A DNA stretch of 64,000 bases, taken from NCBI RefSeq assembly GCF_026723865.1, contig NZ_CP113529.1, positions 1,736,001 to 1,800,000 of the forward strand, written 5' to 3'. Position 1 is the stretch's first letter; every line of letters starts with the position of its first letter. The notes beneath the pieces are model-generated. The model was not told the DNA's origin and searched no databases. It saw only the letters and a program-made list of their open reading frames with translations. A program made the translations under genes and the position numbers. Positions 44,339-53,900 of the stretch are shown piece by piece. Source of the stretch: Mycobacterium sp. Aquia_216 (lineage in GTDB: Bacteria > Actinomycetota > Actinomycetes > Mycobacteriales > Mycobacteriaceae).

Positions 44339-45517
44339 GTGCCCACATCGTTGCCGCCACTAGTCGAGCCGGCCGGCGAGCTGAGTCGCGACGAAGTGGC
44401 GCGCTACAGCCGCCACCTGATCATTCCCGAGCTGGGCGTCGACGGGCAGAAGCGGCTGAAGAACGCGCGGGTGCTGGTGATAGGCGCCGGCGGACTCGGG
44501 GCGCCGGCGTTGTTGTATCTGGCCGCGGCCGGCGTCGGGACGATCGGCATCGTCGAGTTCGACGTCGTCGACGAGTCGAACCTGCAGCGCCAGATCATCC
44601 ACGGCGTCGCCGATGTCGGACGGCCCAAGGCGCACTCGGCGCGCGAATCGATCCTCGCGATCAATCCGCTGGTCGAGGTGCGATTGCACGAGTTCCGGCT
44701 GGAGGCGAGCAACGCCGTCGGCCTGTTCGGGCAATACGACCTGATCGTGGACGGCACCGACAACTTCGCCACCCGGTATCTGGTCAACGACGCTGCGGTG
44801 CTGGCCGGTAAGCCCTACGTGTGGGGATCGATCTACCGTTTCCAAGGCCAGGTCTCGGTGTTCTGGGAGGACGCACCCAACGGCATGGGGCTGAACTACC
44901 GCGACCTCTACCCGGAGCCGCCGCCACCCGGCATGGTGCCGTCCTGCGCCGAAGGAGGCGTGCTGGGCATCATCTGCGCGTCGATCGCGTCCGTGATGGG
45001 CACCGAGGCGATCAAGCTGATCACCGGCCTCGGCGAACCGCTGCTCGGTCGGCTGATGATCTACGACGCGCTCGAGATGAGCTACCGCACGATCAAGATC
45101 CGCAAGGACCCGTCGACCGCGAAGATCACCGATCTGGTCGACTACGAAGACTTCTGCGGCGGGGTGTCCGAGAATGCGGTCGAGGCGGCCAGCGAATCCA
45201 CGATCACCCCGGGGGAGCTGCGGGTGTTGCTGGATTCGGGCAAGAAGCTGGCTCTGATCGACGTTCGCGAGCCGGTCGAGTGGGACATCAATCACATCGA
45301 CGGCGCGCAATTGATCCCGAATTCGTTGATCAGTTCCGGCGAGGGCCTGGCAAAGCTGCCGCACGACCGCACGGCGGTGCTGTACTGCAAGACGGGTGTG
45401 CGCTCGGCCGAGGCGTTGGCCGTCCTGAAGAAGGCCGGTTTCGCCGATGCCGTCCACTTGCAGGGCGGAATCGTGGCGTGGGCTCAGCAGATGCAGCCCG
45501 ACATGGTGATGTACTGA
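44339..45517 (+). CDS. moeZ: MoeZ: adenylyltransferase/sulfurtransferase
   Basis: This 392-residue fusion has an N-terminal MoeB/ThiF adenylation domain (VLVIGAGGLGAPALLYLAAA, residues 46-65; Arg in ESNLQRQI; GTDNFATRY) and a C-terminal rhodanese domain with active-site Cys350 in YCKTGVRS. It activates C-terminal Gly-Gly carrier proteins and thiolates them, serving molybdopterin, thioamide and CysO-dependent cysteine synthesis in mycobacteria. It corresponds to Rv3206c (moeB1) from memory. The start is GTG 44339, with GAGGAGA upstream. Confidence 0.93.
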   Translation: MPTSLPPLVEPAGELSRDEVARYSRHLIIPELGVDGQKRLKNARVLVIGAGGLGAPALLYLAAAGVGTIGIVEFDVVDESNLQRQIIHGVADVGRPKAHSARESILAINPLVEVRLHEFRLEASNAVGLFGQYDLIVDGTDNFATRYLVNDAAVLAGKPYVWGSIYRFQGQVSVFWEDAPNGMGLNYRDLYPEPPPPGMVPSCAEGGVLGIICASIASVMGTEAIKLITGLGEPLLGRLMIYDALEMSYRTIKIRKDPSTAKITDLVDYEDFCGGVSENAVEAASESTITPGELRVLLDSGKKLALIDVREPVEWDINHIDGAQLIPNSLISSGEGLAKLPHDRTAVLYCKTGVRSAEALAVLKKAGFADAVHLQGGIVAWAQQMQPDMVMY

Positions 45518-45521
45518 CCCG

Positions 45522-45612
45522 CTCAGCGCGCCGTAACGGCGCGCATTGTCGCCCGGTTGAGCTGGATTGCCGAGCTCCTCAGCGCGCCGTAACGGCGCGC
45601 ATTGTCGCCCGG
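45522..45612. repeat. Duplicated 35-bp unit with hairpin
   Basis: Two identical 35-bp units (45522-45556 and 45578-45612) are spaced with a 56-bp period between moeZ and the next gene. Each contains the palindrome GCGCGCCGTAACGGCGCGC (9-bp arms), followed by ATTGTCGCCCGG. Tandem hairpins here may terminate moeZ or stabilise its message. Confidence 0.8.
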
Positions 45613-45626
45613 CTAGGCTAACCCCC

Positions 45627-46481
45627 GTGAGTGTCGAACCACCGCCGGAGCACGTGCTTTCGGCGTTCGGTTTGGCCGGGGTCAAGCCCATCGCCCTGGG
45701 CGCCAGCTGGGAGGGCGGCTGGCGATGCGGCGAAGTCGTCCTCTCGATCGTCGCCGACCACGCGCGCGCCGCCTGGTCCGCGCGAGTGCGCGAGACGCTG
45801 TTCGTGGACGGCGTGCGGCTGGCCCGGCCGGTCCGCTCGACCGACGGGCGCTACGTGGTCTCGGGATGGCGAGCCGACACGTTTGTCGCCGGCACGCCGG
45901 AGCCCAGGCATGACGAAGTCGTGTCGGCGGCGGTGCGACTGCACGAGGCCACCGGCAAACTGGAGCGCCCCCGATTCCTGACCCAGGGACCCACCACTCC
46001 GTGGTCGGACGTCGACGTGTTCATCGCCGCCGACCGCGCCGCGTGGGAAGAGCGGCCGCTGCAGTCGATTCCGCCGGGTGCGCGGACCGCTCCGTCGCCC
46101 GCAGACGGCCAACGCTCGGTCGAGCTGATCGGCCAGCTCGCGACGCTGCGCAAGCCGACCAAGAGCCCGAACCAGCTGGTGCACGGAGACCTCTACGGGA
46201 CGGTGCTTTTCATCGGCACCGCTGCGCCGGGGATCACCGACATCACGCCGTACTGGCGGCCCGCATCGTGGGCTGCCGGTGTCGTCGTCGTCGACGCCCT
46301 GTCCTGGGGTGAGGCCGACGACGGGCTCATCGAACGCTGGAACGCCTTGCCCGAGTGGCCGCAGATGTTGTTGCGCGCGTTGATGTTTCGTCTGGCGGTA
46401 CATGCGTTACATCCGCGGTCGACGGCCGAGGCCTTCCCGGGCCTGGCTCGCACGGCGGCCCTGATCAGGCTGACGCTCTAG
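45627..46481 (+). CDS. TIGR02569-family actinobacterial protein
   Basis: This 284-residue protein is conserved in actinobacteria. It shows a kinase-like trace: NQLVHGDLYGTVLFI and TDITPYWRPASWAAGVVVVD resemble the catalytic and metal motifs of aminoglycoside-phosphotransferase folds. No function is established that I know of. The start is GTG 45627. Its last codons (RLTL and stop) lie in a 29-bp tandem duplication. It corresponds to Rv3205c from memory. Confidence 0.85.
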   Translation: MSVEPPPEHVLSAFGLAGVKPIALGASWEGGWRCGEVVLSIVADHARAAWSARVRETLFVDGVRLARPVRSTDGRYVVSGWRADTFVAGTPEPRHDEVVSAAVRLHEATGKLERPRFLTQGPTTPWSDVDVFIAADRAAWEERPLQSIPPGARTAPSPADGQRSVELIGQLATLRKPTKSPNQLVHGDLYGTVLFIGTAAPGITDITPYWRPASWAAGVVVVDALSWGEADDGLIERWNALPEWPQMLLRALMFRLAVHALHPRSTAEAFPGLARTAALIRLTL

Positions 46482-46523
46482 CCGCCGCACGCCGGGCGCT
46501 GACGCTCTAGCCGCCGCACGCCG
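46469..46523 (+). repeat. 29-bp tandem duplication over a gene end
   Basis: GCTGACGCTCTAGCCGCCGC plus ACGCCG (26 bp) occurs at 46469-46494 and again at 46498-46523. The first copy includes the last sense codons and stop of the preceding gene; the second duplicates them outside the gene. It is a recent-looking slippage duplication. Confidence 0.75.
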
Positions 46524-46594
46524 ACATCGACGTTACCGCGGCGACACGCCGAGACGTTGCACGATTACGTCGATCTCGGTGAACGACGGCGTGC

Positions 46595-46897
46595 TCAGTC
46601 GGGAAACTCGTAGCGCACCTCGCCGAGCGCGACCCTGCCGTCGATGGAAAGAACGCCCTCGGCGCGCAGCAGTTCCAGTTGCCGGGTCGTCAAATGCCGG
46701 GCCGGGCGCCCGGACGCGGTGATCACCCGATGCCAGGGCAGGTCGGAAGAATCGGTGCGCATGATCCATCCGACGATCCGCGGGCTGGAAAGCCCTGCCA
46801 CAGCGGCGATGTCGCCGTAAGTGGAGACGCGGCCGGAGGGGATGGCCGCCACCAAGGCACGCACCCGCTCGACTTGCTCCTCGGTCACCGGCGCCAC
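46595..46897 (-). CDS. Alkyltransferase-like (ATL) DNA-repair protein
   Basis: This 100-residue protein has the DNA-binding domain of O6-alkylguanine-DNA alkyltransferases. The active-site PCHR is PWHR (Trp55 in LPWHRVITASG), the hallmark of ATL proteins that bind alkylated bases and hand them to nucleotide-excision repair. Gly-rich STYGDIAAVAG and SSPRIVGWIMR are conserved. GTG 46895-46897 is one base from the lipV stop, so the genes are coupled. It corresponds to Rv3204 from memory. Confidence 0.88.
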   Translation of the reverse strand: MAPVTEEQVERVRALVAAIPSGRVSTYGDIAAVAGLSSPRIVGWIMRTDSSDLPWHRVITASGRPARHLTTRQLELLRAEGVLSIDGRVALGEVRYEFPD

Positions 46898-46898
46898 G

Positions 46899-47684
46899 TC
46901 AGCGCGCCCGCAACCGCGTGCGGATCAGCGCGGCGACCTCGGTCGGCTTGGCGACGGGCACCATGTGGTTGCACTCGTAGGTCAGGAACTCGAAATCGGA
47001 TCCCAAGCGTTCCGTCAGGCCCGCGACCAGTTGGTCGGTGACGTAGGGCGGCGACGTCCACGCCGCGCGCACCAACGTCGTCGGCGTGCCCGCCGGCGGA
47101 AACACGGTGGGGCGGGCCAACTCACTCCAATAGGACATCATCGCCGGCACGCTGACCCGCCAGCCGTACCGCCCGCTGGGCAGCTGGACCAGATGCTCGT
47201 CGAGTTCGGCGTCCAGCACGGCGGGGTCGACGTCCGCCCAAGAACCGTTGGCCTTTTCAGCGCGCGCTTCCGCGGCATCCGGGTAGTCGGGCGACGAAAA
47301 CATCGCCTCGGCGATGTCGCGCATCCACCCGCCGTCCAAACCTACCGCCGGGTCGAGCAGCACTAGCGCCGCCACCAAATCCGGCCGGACCGCGGCCAAG
47401 TGCATTGCCAGCCCCCCGCCGAACGAGTGTCCGACAACCAGCACCGGGGTCTCGGCGACCTCGTCGAGCAGCGCGGCCAGCGCCGCGACGTTGGCGTCAA
47501 TGGACCACGGCGCGGCCCACGACGACCTGCCATGGCCGAGCAGATCGGGAGCGGCGATGGCGATTTCGGGCAAGTAGTCGCCCAGGTGCTGCCAGCGCTG
47601 GCCGTGACCGGTCAGTCCGTGCAGGGCGAGCATCTGCACCGGGCGAGACGGACCGAAGCGGTGCACGTGAAGGTCGGTGGTCAC
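46899..47684 (-). CDS. lipV: Alpha/beta hydrolase (LipV-like)
   Basis: This 261-residue hydrolase has the oxyanion segment LHGLTGHGQRWQHL, the nucleophile elbow VVGHSFGGGLAMHLA, and a C-terminal His in ECNHMVPVAKP. No signal peptide is present. It matches the lipV position (Rv3203) from memory; the substrate is unassigned. The start is GTG 47682-47684. It is divergent from adnA. Confidence 0.88.
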   Translation of the reverse strand: MTTDLHVHRFGPSRPVQMLALHGLTGHGQRWQHLGDYLPEIAIAAPDLLGHGRSSWAAPWSIDANVAALAALLDEVAETPVLVVGHSFGGGLAMHLAAVRPDLVAALVLLDPAVGLDGGWMRDIAEAMFSSPDYPDAAEARAEKANGSWADVDPAVLDAELDEHLVQLPSGRYGWRVSVPAMMSYWSELARPTVFPPAGTPTTLVRAAWTSPPYVTDQLVAGLTERLGSDFEFLTYECNHMVPVAKPTEVAALIRTRLRAR

Positions 47685-47763
47685 GCGTCGATGATGCCAG
47701 GCCCGCCACCCGCCGCCGCCGCAGCCGGATCGACTTGTCAGACCCTCGTGATGTCATGCCCGT

Positions 47764-50700
47764 ATGTCGTTGACCTGGGGAGCCGAGGCGCGGGCCGTTC
47801 TCGCGCCGGATGCACGCGGCCTGATCCGAATCCTCGGCGGTCCGGGCACCGGGAAGAGCAGCCTGCTGGTCGACGCCGCGGTCGCCCAAGTCGAAGCCGG
47901 TGTCGCCCCGGAATCGGTTCTGCTGCTTACCGGTTCGGGCCGGATCGGGATGCGGCAGCGCAGCGCGTTGACGATGGCGATGCTGCGGGCCACCGTCGCG
48001 GGCCGGTCCGCGATCCGTGAGCCGTTGGTACGCAGCGTGCACAGCTACGCGTACGCGGTCTTGCGGCGGGCGGCCGAGCGTGCCGGCGACGCGCCGCCGC
48101 GGCTGGTCACCAGCGCCGAACAGGACGCCATCATCCGCGAACTGCTGGCCGGCGACCTCGAAGACGCGGGTACCACAGCTTGGCCGGCGCATCTGGTACC
48201 GGCCCTGAGTACCGCGGGATTCGCCACCGAGCTGCGGAACCTGTTGGCGCGCTGCGCAGAACGCGGTGTGGATCCGCAGGAGCTGCAGCGCCTCGGCCGT
48301 CGGTGCCGCCGACCGGAATGGACCGCGGCGGGCCGATTCGCGCAACAGTACGAGCAGGTGATGCTGCTACGAGCGGCGGTCGGGACTGCAGCGCCGCAGG
48401 CGACGACGCCGGCGCTGGGAGCGGCAGAATTGGTGGGCGCCGCGCTGGAGGCTTTCGCGGTCGACGCCGAGCTGTTGGCCGCCGAGCGGGCCCGGGTCCG
48501 GGTCTTGTTGGTCGACGACGCCCAGCAACTCGACCCCCAGGCCGCCCTGCTGGTTCGGGTGCTGGCGGCGGGAAGTGAACTGGTCCTGGTCGCCGGGGAC
48601 CCCAACCAGGCGGTGTTCGGTTTCCGGGGCGGCGAGCCGGCCGGGCTGTCCCCGGCGAGCGGGTGGTGCCCCCAGGACGGCGACGCACCCTCGGTGACGC
48701 TGACGGAATCGCATCGGTGTGCACCGGCGGTGGCGCGCGCCGTCAGCGGCATCGCGCGACGGTTGCCGGGCAGCAGCGAGGGTCGGCAGATCGACGGCAC
48801 CGGGGTGGAAGAGGGATCGGTCACGGTGCGGCTGGCGGCGTCGGCGCACGCGGAGTCCGCGATGATCGCCGACGCGCTGCGCCGTGCGCATCTGGTGGAC
48901 AACGTGCCGTGGTCGCAGATGGCGGTGATCGTGCGGTCGGTGCCACGTGTCGGCGCCGGGTTGCCGCGGGCGCTGGCGGCCGCCGGAGTGCCGGTGGCCG
49001 CACCCGCGATGGGCGGGTCGCTGGCTGAAGAGCCGGCGGTCCGGGCGATGCTCACGGTTTTGGCCGCGACCGACGAAGGGCTGGACGGCGATCAGGCTTT
49101 GGCGCTGCTGACCGGACCCATCGGCCGCGTCGACCCGGTCTCGCTGCGGCAGCTGCGCCGGACACTGATGCGCGGCAAACCCACCGATGAGACAGTGAGT
49201 TTCGGTGATCTGCTGGTGGCCGCGCTTGGCGCCGGAGCGCCGCGGAGCTCGGGGTCCCGCTCGCTGCAGCGGGTGCGTGCGGTCCTGGACGCGGCCGCAC
49301 GTTGCCACCGCGACGGCCAAGATCCGCGCTACACGCTCTGGGCGGCGTGGCATCGGTCCGGTCTGCAGCGTCGCTGGTTGACGGCCAGCGAGCGCGGCGG
49401 CACCGCCGCTGCCCAGGCCACCAGGGATTTGGAGGCGGTGACCGCGTTGTTCGACGTCACCGATCAGTTCGTGTCTCGCACACCCGGCGCCTCGTTGCGC
49501 AGCCTGGTCGAGCACGTCTCGGCGCTGCGGCTGCCCAGCGTCAAGACCGAGCCGTCGGCGACGGTCGAGCAGGTCCGGGTCCTCAGCGCGCACGCCGCGC
49601 TGGGACACGAATGGGACGTGGTGGTCATCGCCGGCCTGCAGGATGGGTTGTGGCCCAACACTGTTCCGCGCGGCGGTGTGCTGGCCACGCAGCGGCTGCT
49701 CGATGTCATGGACGGCGTGTCCGCGGCTGCCTCGGTACGTGCGCCGCTGCTCGCCGAGGAACGCAGGCTGTTGGTGGCCGCGATGGGCCGGGCCCGGCAC
49801 CGGCTGCTGGTGACCGCCGTCGACAGCGACACCGGCGGCCAGGGTCAAGAGGCCGCCCTGCCCTCGCCGTTCTTCTTCGAGATCGCGCAGTGGGCTGACG
49901 AAGGCATCGATCTGGTTGCGGCGCCGGTTTCAGCGCCACGAGTGCTGTCAGCCTCGGTGCTGGTCGGCCGGTTGCGAGGTGTGGTCTGTGCGCCTGACGG
50001 CGCGGTGGATGACGCAGCTCGCCGTTGCGCGGCAATGCAATTGGCCCGGTTGGCCGATGCTGGTGTCCCGGGCGCCGACCCGGCCGGATGGCACGGCTTG
50101 ACCGCGGTCAGCACCAGCGAGCCGCTGTGCGATCGCAGCGATCCGGTCACGCTGACGCCGTCGACGCTGCAGACCCTCAACGACTGTCCGCTGCGCTGGC
50201 TGGTCGAACGGCACGGCGGAACCAACCCGCGGGAGCTGCGGTCCACGATCGGCTCGGTGTTGCACGCGCTGATCGCCGAGCCGGGCAAAACGGAAGCGCA
50301 ATTGTTAGCCGAATTGGAACGGGCTTGGGAGCACCTGCCTTTCGATGCCGGTTGGCATTCGGCCAATGAGCTGAACCGGCACCGCGCCATGATCGAGGCG
50401 TTCATCGAGTGGCGAGCTCAGACGCGAGGCGAGCTGCGGGAGGTCGGCGTCGAGGTCGACGTCGACGGAGTCCTGGCGGTGTCGCGCGAGGACGGTGGCG
50501 AAGTCCGGTTGCGCGGCCGGGTCGATCGGCTGGAACGCGACGGGTCCGGGCGGCTGGTGATCGTCGACATCAAAACCGGCAAGACACCGGTCAGCAAGGA
50601 CGATGCCCAACAGCACGCTCAGCTGGCGATGTACCAGCTCGCGGTCGCCGAAGGCCTTGTCCAGCAGGGTGCGCCCGGCGTGGAGCCCGGTGGCGGGCGG

Positions 50701-50913
50701 CTGATCTACATCGGCAAGAGCGGGGCGGGCGGCGCCACCGTCCGGGAGCAGGATCCCTTGACACCGGCCGCGCGCGACGAATGGCGCGACCTCGTCATGC
50801 GGGCGGCCGACGCGACCGCCGGTCCGCAGTTCGTCGCCCGGCGCAACGACGGCTGCTCGCACTGCCCGATACGGCCGTCGTGCCCCGCCCACACCGAAGG
50901 GTCCACACCATGA
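47764..50913 (+). CDS. adnA: ATP-dependent helicase-nuclease subunit AdnA
   Basis: This 1049-residue UvrD-like subunit belongs to AdnAB, the mycobacterial end-resection motor-nuclease that replaces RecBCD/AddAB. It has Walker A GGPGTGKSS (25-33), LLVDDAQQLDPQ, HEWDVVVIAGLQDGLWP and, near the C-terminus, the RecB-type nuclease (LRGRVDRLERD, LVIVDIKTGKTP). Clustered Cys (GCSHCPIRPSCP) likely bind an iron-sulfur cluster. It starts at ATG 47764 and overlaps adnB by ATGA. It corresponds to Rv3202c from memory. Confidence 0.94.
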   Translation: MSLTWGAEARAVLAPDARGLIRILGGPGTGKSSLLVDAAVAQVEAGVAPESVLLLTGSGRIGMRQRSALTMAMLRATVAGRSAIREPLVRSVHSYAYAVLRRAAERAGDAPPRLVTSAEQDAIIRELLAGDLEDAGTTAWPAHLVPALSTAGFATELRNLLARCAERGVDPQELQRLGRRCRRPEWTAAGRFAQQYEQVMLLRAAVGTAAPQATTPALGAAELVGAALEAFAVDAELLAAERARVRVLLVDDAQQLDPQAALLVRVLAAGSELVLVAGDPNQAVFGFRGGEPAGLSPASGWCPQDGDAPSVTLTESHRCAPAVARAVSGIARRLPGSSEGRQIDGTGVEEGSVTVRLAASAHAESAMIADALRRAHLVDNVPWSQMAVIVRSVPRVGAGLPRALAAAGVPVAAPAMGGSLAEEPAVRAMLTVLAATDEGLDGDQALALLTGPIGRVDPVSLRQLRRTLMRGKPTDETVSFGDLLVAALGAGAPRSSGSRSLQRVRAVLDAAARCHRDGQDPRYTLWAAWHRSGLQRRWLTASERGGTAAAQATRDLEAVTALFDVTDQFVSRTPGASLRSLVEHVSALRLPSVKTEPSATVEQVRVLSAHAALGHEWDVVVIAGLQDGLWPNTVPRGGVLATQRLLDVMDGVSAAASVRAPLLAEERRLLVAAMGRARHRLLVTAVDSDTGGQGQEAALPSPFFFEIAQWADEGIDLVAAPVSAPRVLSASVLVGRLRGVVCAPDGAVDDAARRCAAMQLARLADAGVPGADPAGWHGLTAVSTSEPLCDRSDPVTLTPSTLQTLNDCPLRWLVERHGGTNPRELRSTIGSVLHALIAEPGKTEAQLLAELERAWEHLPFDAGWHSANELNRHRAMIEAFIEWRAQTRGELREVGVEVDVDGVLAVSREDGGEVRLRGRVDRLERDGSGRLVIVDIKTGKTPVSKDDAQQHAQLAMYQLAVAEGLVQQGAPGVEPGGGRLIYIGKSGAGGATVREQDPLTPAARDEWRDLVMRAADATAGPQFVARRNDGCSHCPIRPSCPAHTEGSTP

Positions 50914-53900
50914 CACCGCGCTACAGTCCGGATGAATTGGCCTGTGCGCTGGGGCTTTTCCCGCCCACCGCCGAGCAGGCCGCCGTCATTGCGGCGCCGC
51001 CGGGCCCTCTGGTCGTGATTGCGGGGGCGGGTGCGGGCAAAACCGAGACGATGGCGGCGCGGGTGGTGTGGCTGATCGCCAACGGGTACGCCGAGCCCGG
51101 CCAGGTACTGGGACTGACGTTCACCCGCAAGGCCGCCGGACAGCTACTGCGCCGGGTCCGCTCCCGACTGGCCCGGTTGGCCGGTGTCGGCTTGGGCGCG
51201 GCCAGCCCCGGCGCCCTCGACTCCACGGGAACCCCGGCGGTCAGCACGTATCACGCATTCGCCGGTTCGCTGCTGCGCGATCACGGGCTGCTGCTGCCCG
51301 TCGAACCCGACACCCGCTTACTCGGCGAGACTGAGCTGTGGCAGCTGGCCTTCGATGTGGTCAACCGACATGCCGGGCAGCTGCGCACCGACAAGACGCC
51401 GGCCGCCGTCACCTCGATGGTGTTGCGGCTGTGGGGCCAGCTCACCGAGCACCTGGTCGACACCGACCAGCTCCGCGACACCCACCTGGAGCTGGAAAGG
51501 TTGATTCACGCCCTGCCCGCCGGGCCCTATCAACGCGACCGTGGGCCGAGCCAATGGCTGCTTCGGCTGCTGACCGTGCAGACCGAGCGCACCGAACTGG
51601 TACCGCTGCTCGACGCGTTGCAAGAACGGATGCGCACCGCGAAGGTCATGGACTTCGGTGTGCAAATGGCTTCGGCGGCACGGCTTGCCGCGGACTTCCC
51701 GCAGGTCGGCGCCGACCTACGCAGCCGCTACCGGGTGGTCCTGCTCGACGAGTATCAGGACACCGGCCACGCTCAGCGCGTCGCCCTGTCGGCCCTGTTC
51801 GGCGGTGGCATCGACGACGGGTTGGCGCTGACGGCCGTCGGTGATCCGATTCAGTCGATCTACGGTTGGCGCGGCGCCTCGGCGACCAACCTGCCCCGGT
51901 TCACCACCGACTTCCCTCGATCCGACGGCACTCCCGCGCCGGTGCTGGAGCTGCGCACCAGCTGGCGCAATCCGCCCAGCACGTTGCACGTCGCCAACGC
52001 GATTTCGGCGGAGGCGCGACGCCGATCGGTGGCCGTGCACGCGTTGCGGCCCCGCCCGGACGCCCCGCTCGGCACCGTCCGCGCCGCCCTGCTTGCCGAC
52101 GCGCAGACCGAACGCGAGTGGATCGCTGACCACCTGTCCTCCCACTACCAGCGGGCACACGCCGACGGCGTCAGCCCGCCGACCGCGGCGGTGCTGGTGC
52201 GCCGCAACGCCGATGCCGCACCCATCGCCGACGCGCTTCGCGCGCGCGGGATCCCCGTCGAGGTCGTCGGGCTGGCCGGGCTGCTTTCCATCCCGGAGGT
52301 GGCCGAACTGGTGGCCATGCTGCGCCTGGTCGCCGATCCCACGGCCGGTGCGGCGGCAATGCGGGTACTGACCGGTCCGCGCTGGCGACTCGGTGGCCGG
52401 GATATCGCCGCGCTCTGGCGGCGCGCGGCGGCCCTCGGCTCCGGACGGTCCACCGTGGCATCCTCGGCCCAGTCGATCGCGATGGCAGCCGGCCCCTCCA
52501 ACGTAGAAGCCGACACGGCGTGCCTGGCCGACGCGATCGGCGATCCCGGGCCGCCCGCCGCGTATTCGCCTGCGGGATATCAACGCATCACCGCGCTGGC
52601 CACCGAGCTGAGCACCCTGCGCGGACATCTCGGTCATGCACTGCCCGACCTGGTCGCCGAGACGCGACGCGTGCTGGGCGTCGACTGCGAAGTCCGCGCC
52701 GCGGCGGGTCACGACGGCTGGGCCTGCGCCGAGCACCTCGACGCCTTCGCCGATGTGGTCGCCGGCTACGCGGAACGAGCAAGCGCGACTGACGTGTCGG
52801 CGGCGGGACCGGTCATGGGTCTGCTGGCCTACTTGGATGCGGCCGAGGCCGTCGAAAACGGCTTGGCGCCAGCGCCGTTGACGGTCGCGCGCGATCGGGT
52901 TCAGGTGCTAACCGTGCACTCCGCGAAGGGTCTGGAGTGGCAAGTAGTCGCGGTGGCCCACCTGTCCGGCGGAACGTTTCCGTCGACCGCGTCGCGCAGC
53001 AGTTGGCTCACCGATGCCGCCGAGCTGCCGCCGCTGCTGCGCGGTGATCGCGCCTCGGCGGGCGCACTGGGCATCCCGGTTCTGGATCTATCGGACGTCA
53101 CCAATCGAAAGCAGCTGTCGGACAAGATCTCCGATCATCGTCGGCAGCTGGATCAGCGGCGCATCGACGAAGAGCGACGACTGTTGTATGTCGGGATCAC
53201 CCGGGCCGAGGACACGCTTCTCGTGTCCGGGCATCACTGGGGTCCCACCGGGATCAAACCGCGGGGACCGTCGGAATTCCTCTGCGAACTCAAGGACGTC
53301 ATCGACCGGTCGACCGCCGCTGGTGACCCCTGCGGGGTGGTGGAACAGTGGGCTCCGGCGCCGGCCGACGGAGATCGAAATCCACTGCGCGACAATATCA
53401 TCGAGGCCGTTTGGCCCGCCGATCCGCTCTCCGGGCGCCGTGCCGACGTCGAACGCGGGGCCGAGCTGGTGGCCACGGCGATGGCCGCGAACACAACGCA
53501 AGACTGTGTCGACGTGGACGGCTGGGCTGCCGACGTCGACGCACTACTGGCCGAGCGCGCCCGCTGCGAACGACGGGTCGCGCGCGAGCTGCCCAGTCAG
53601 TTGTCGGTCAGCGGTCTGGTGGACCTGGCCCGCGACCCGGAGGGGGCGGTGCAGCGCCTGGTGCATCGACTGCCGACGCGACCGGACCCACATGCGTTGC
53701 TGGGCAATGCCTTCCACTCCTGGGTGCAACAGTTCTACGGAACCGAGTGGTTGTTCGAGCTTGGCGACCTGCCGGGTGCGGCGGACCCCGATCTCGGCCA
53801 CACCGAAGAATTGGCCGCGCTGCAGGCGGCATTCACCCGATCGCGATGGGCGGCCCGCAGTCCCGTTGCCGTCGAAGTCCCCTTCGAGATGCCGATCGGT

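Noticed and set aside
45522..45612. CRISPR-like array from spaced identical repeats
   Set aside because: Only two units are present, the spacer is 21 bp, and there are no cas genes; it is a duplicated hairpin instead.
44360..45691. 443-codon minus-strand frame opposite moeZ
   Set aside because: It is a shadow of moeZ, whose adenylation and rhodanese motifs are clear; the composition is Arg/His/Asp-rich and non-protein-like.
48367..52736. Long minus-strand frames opposite adnA and adnB
   Set aside because: There are no recognisable domains, and the helicase and nuclease motifs are on the plus strand.
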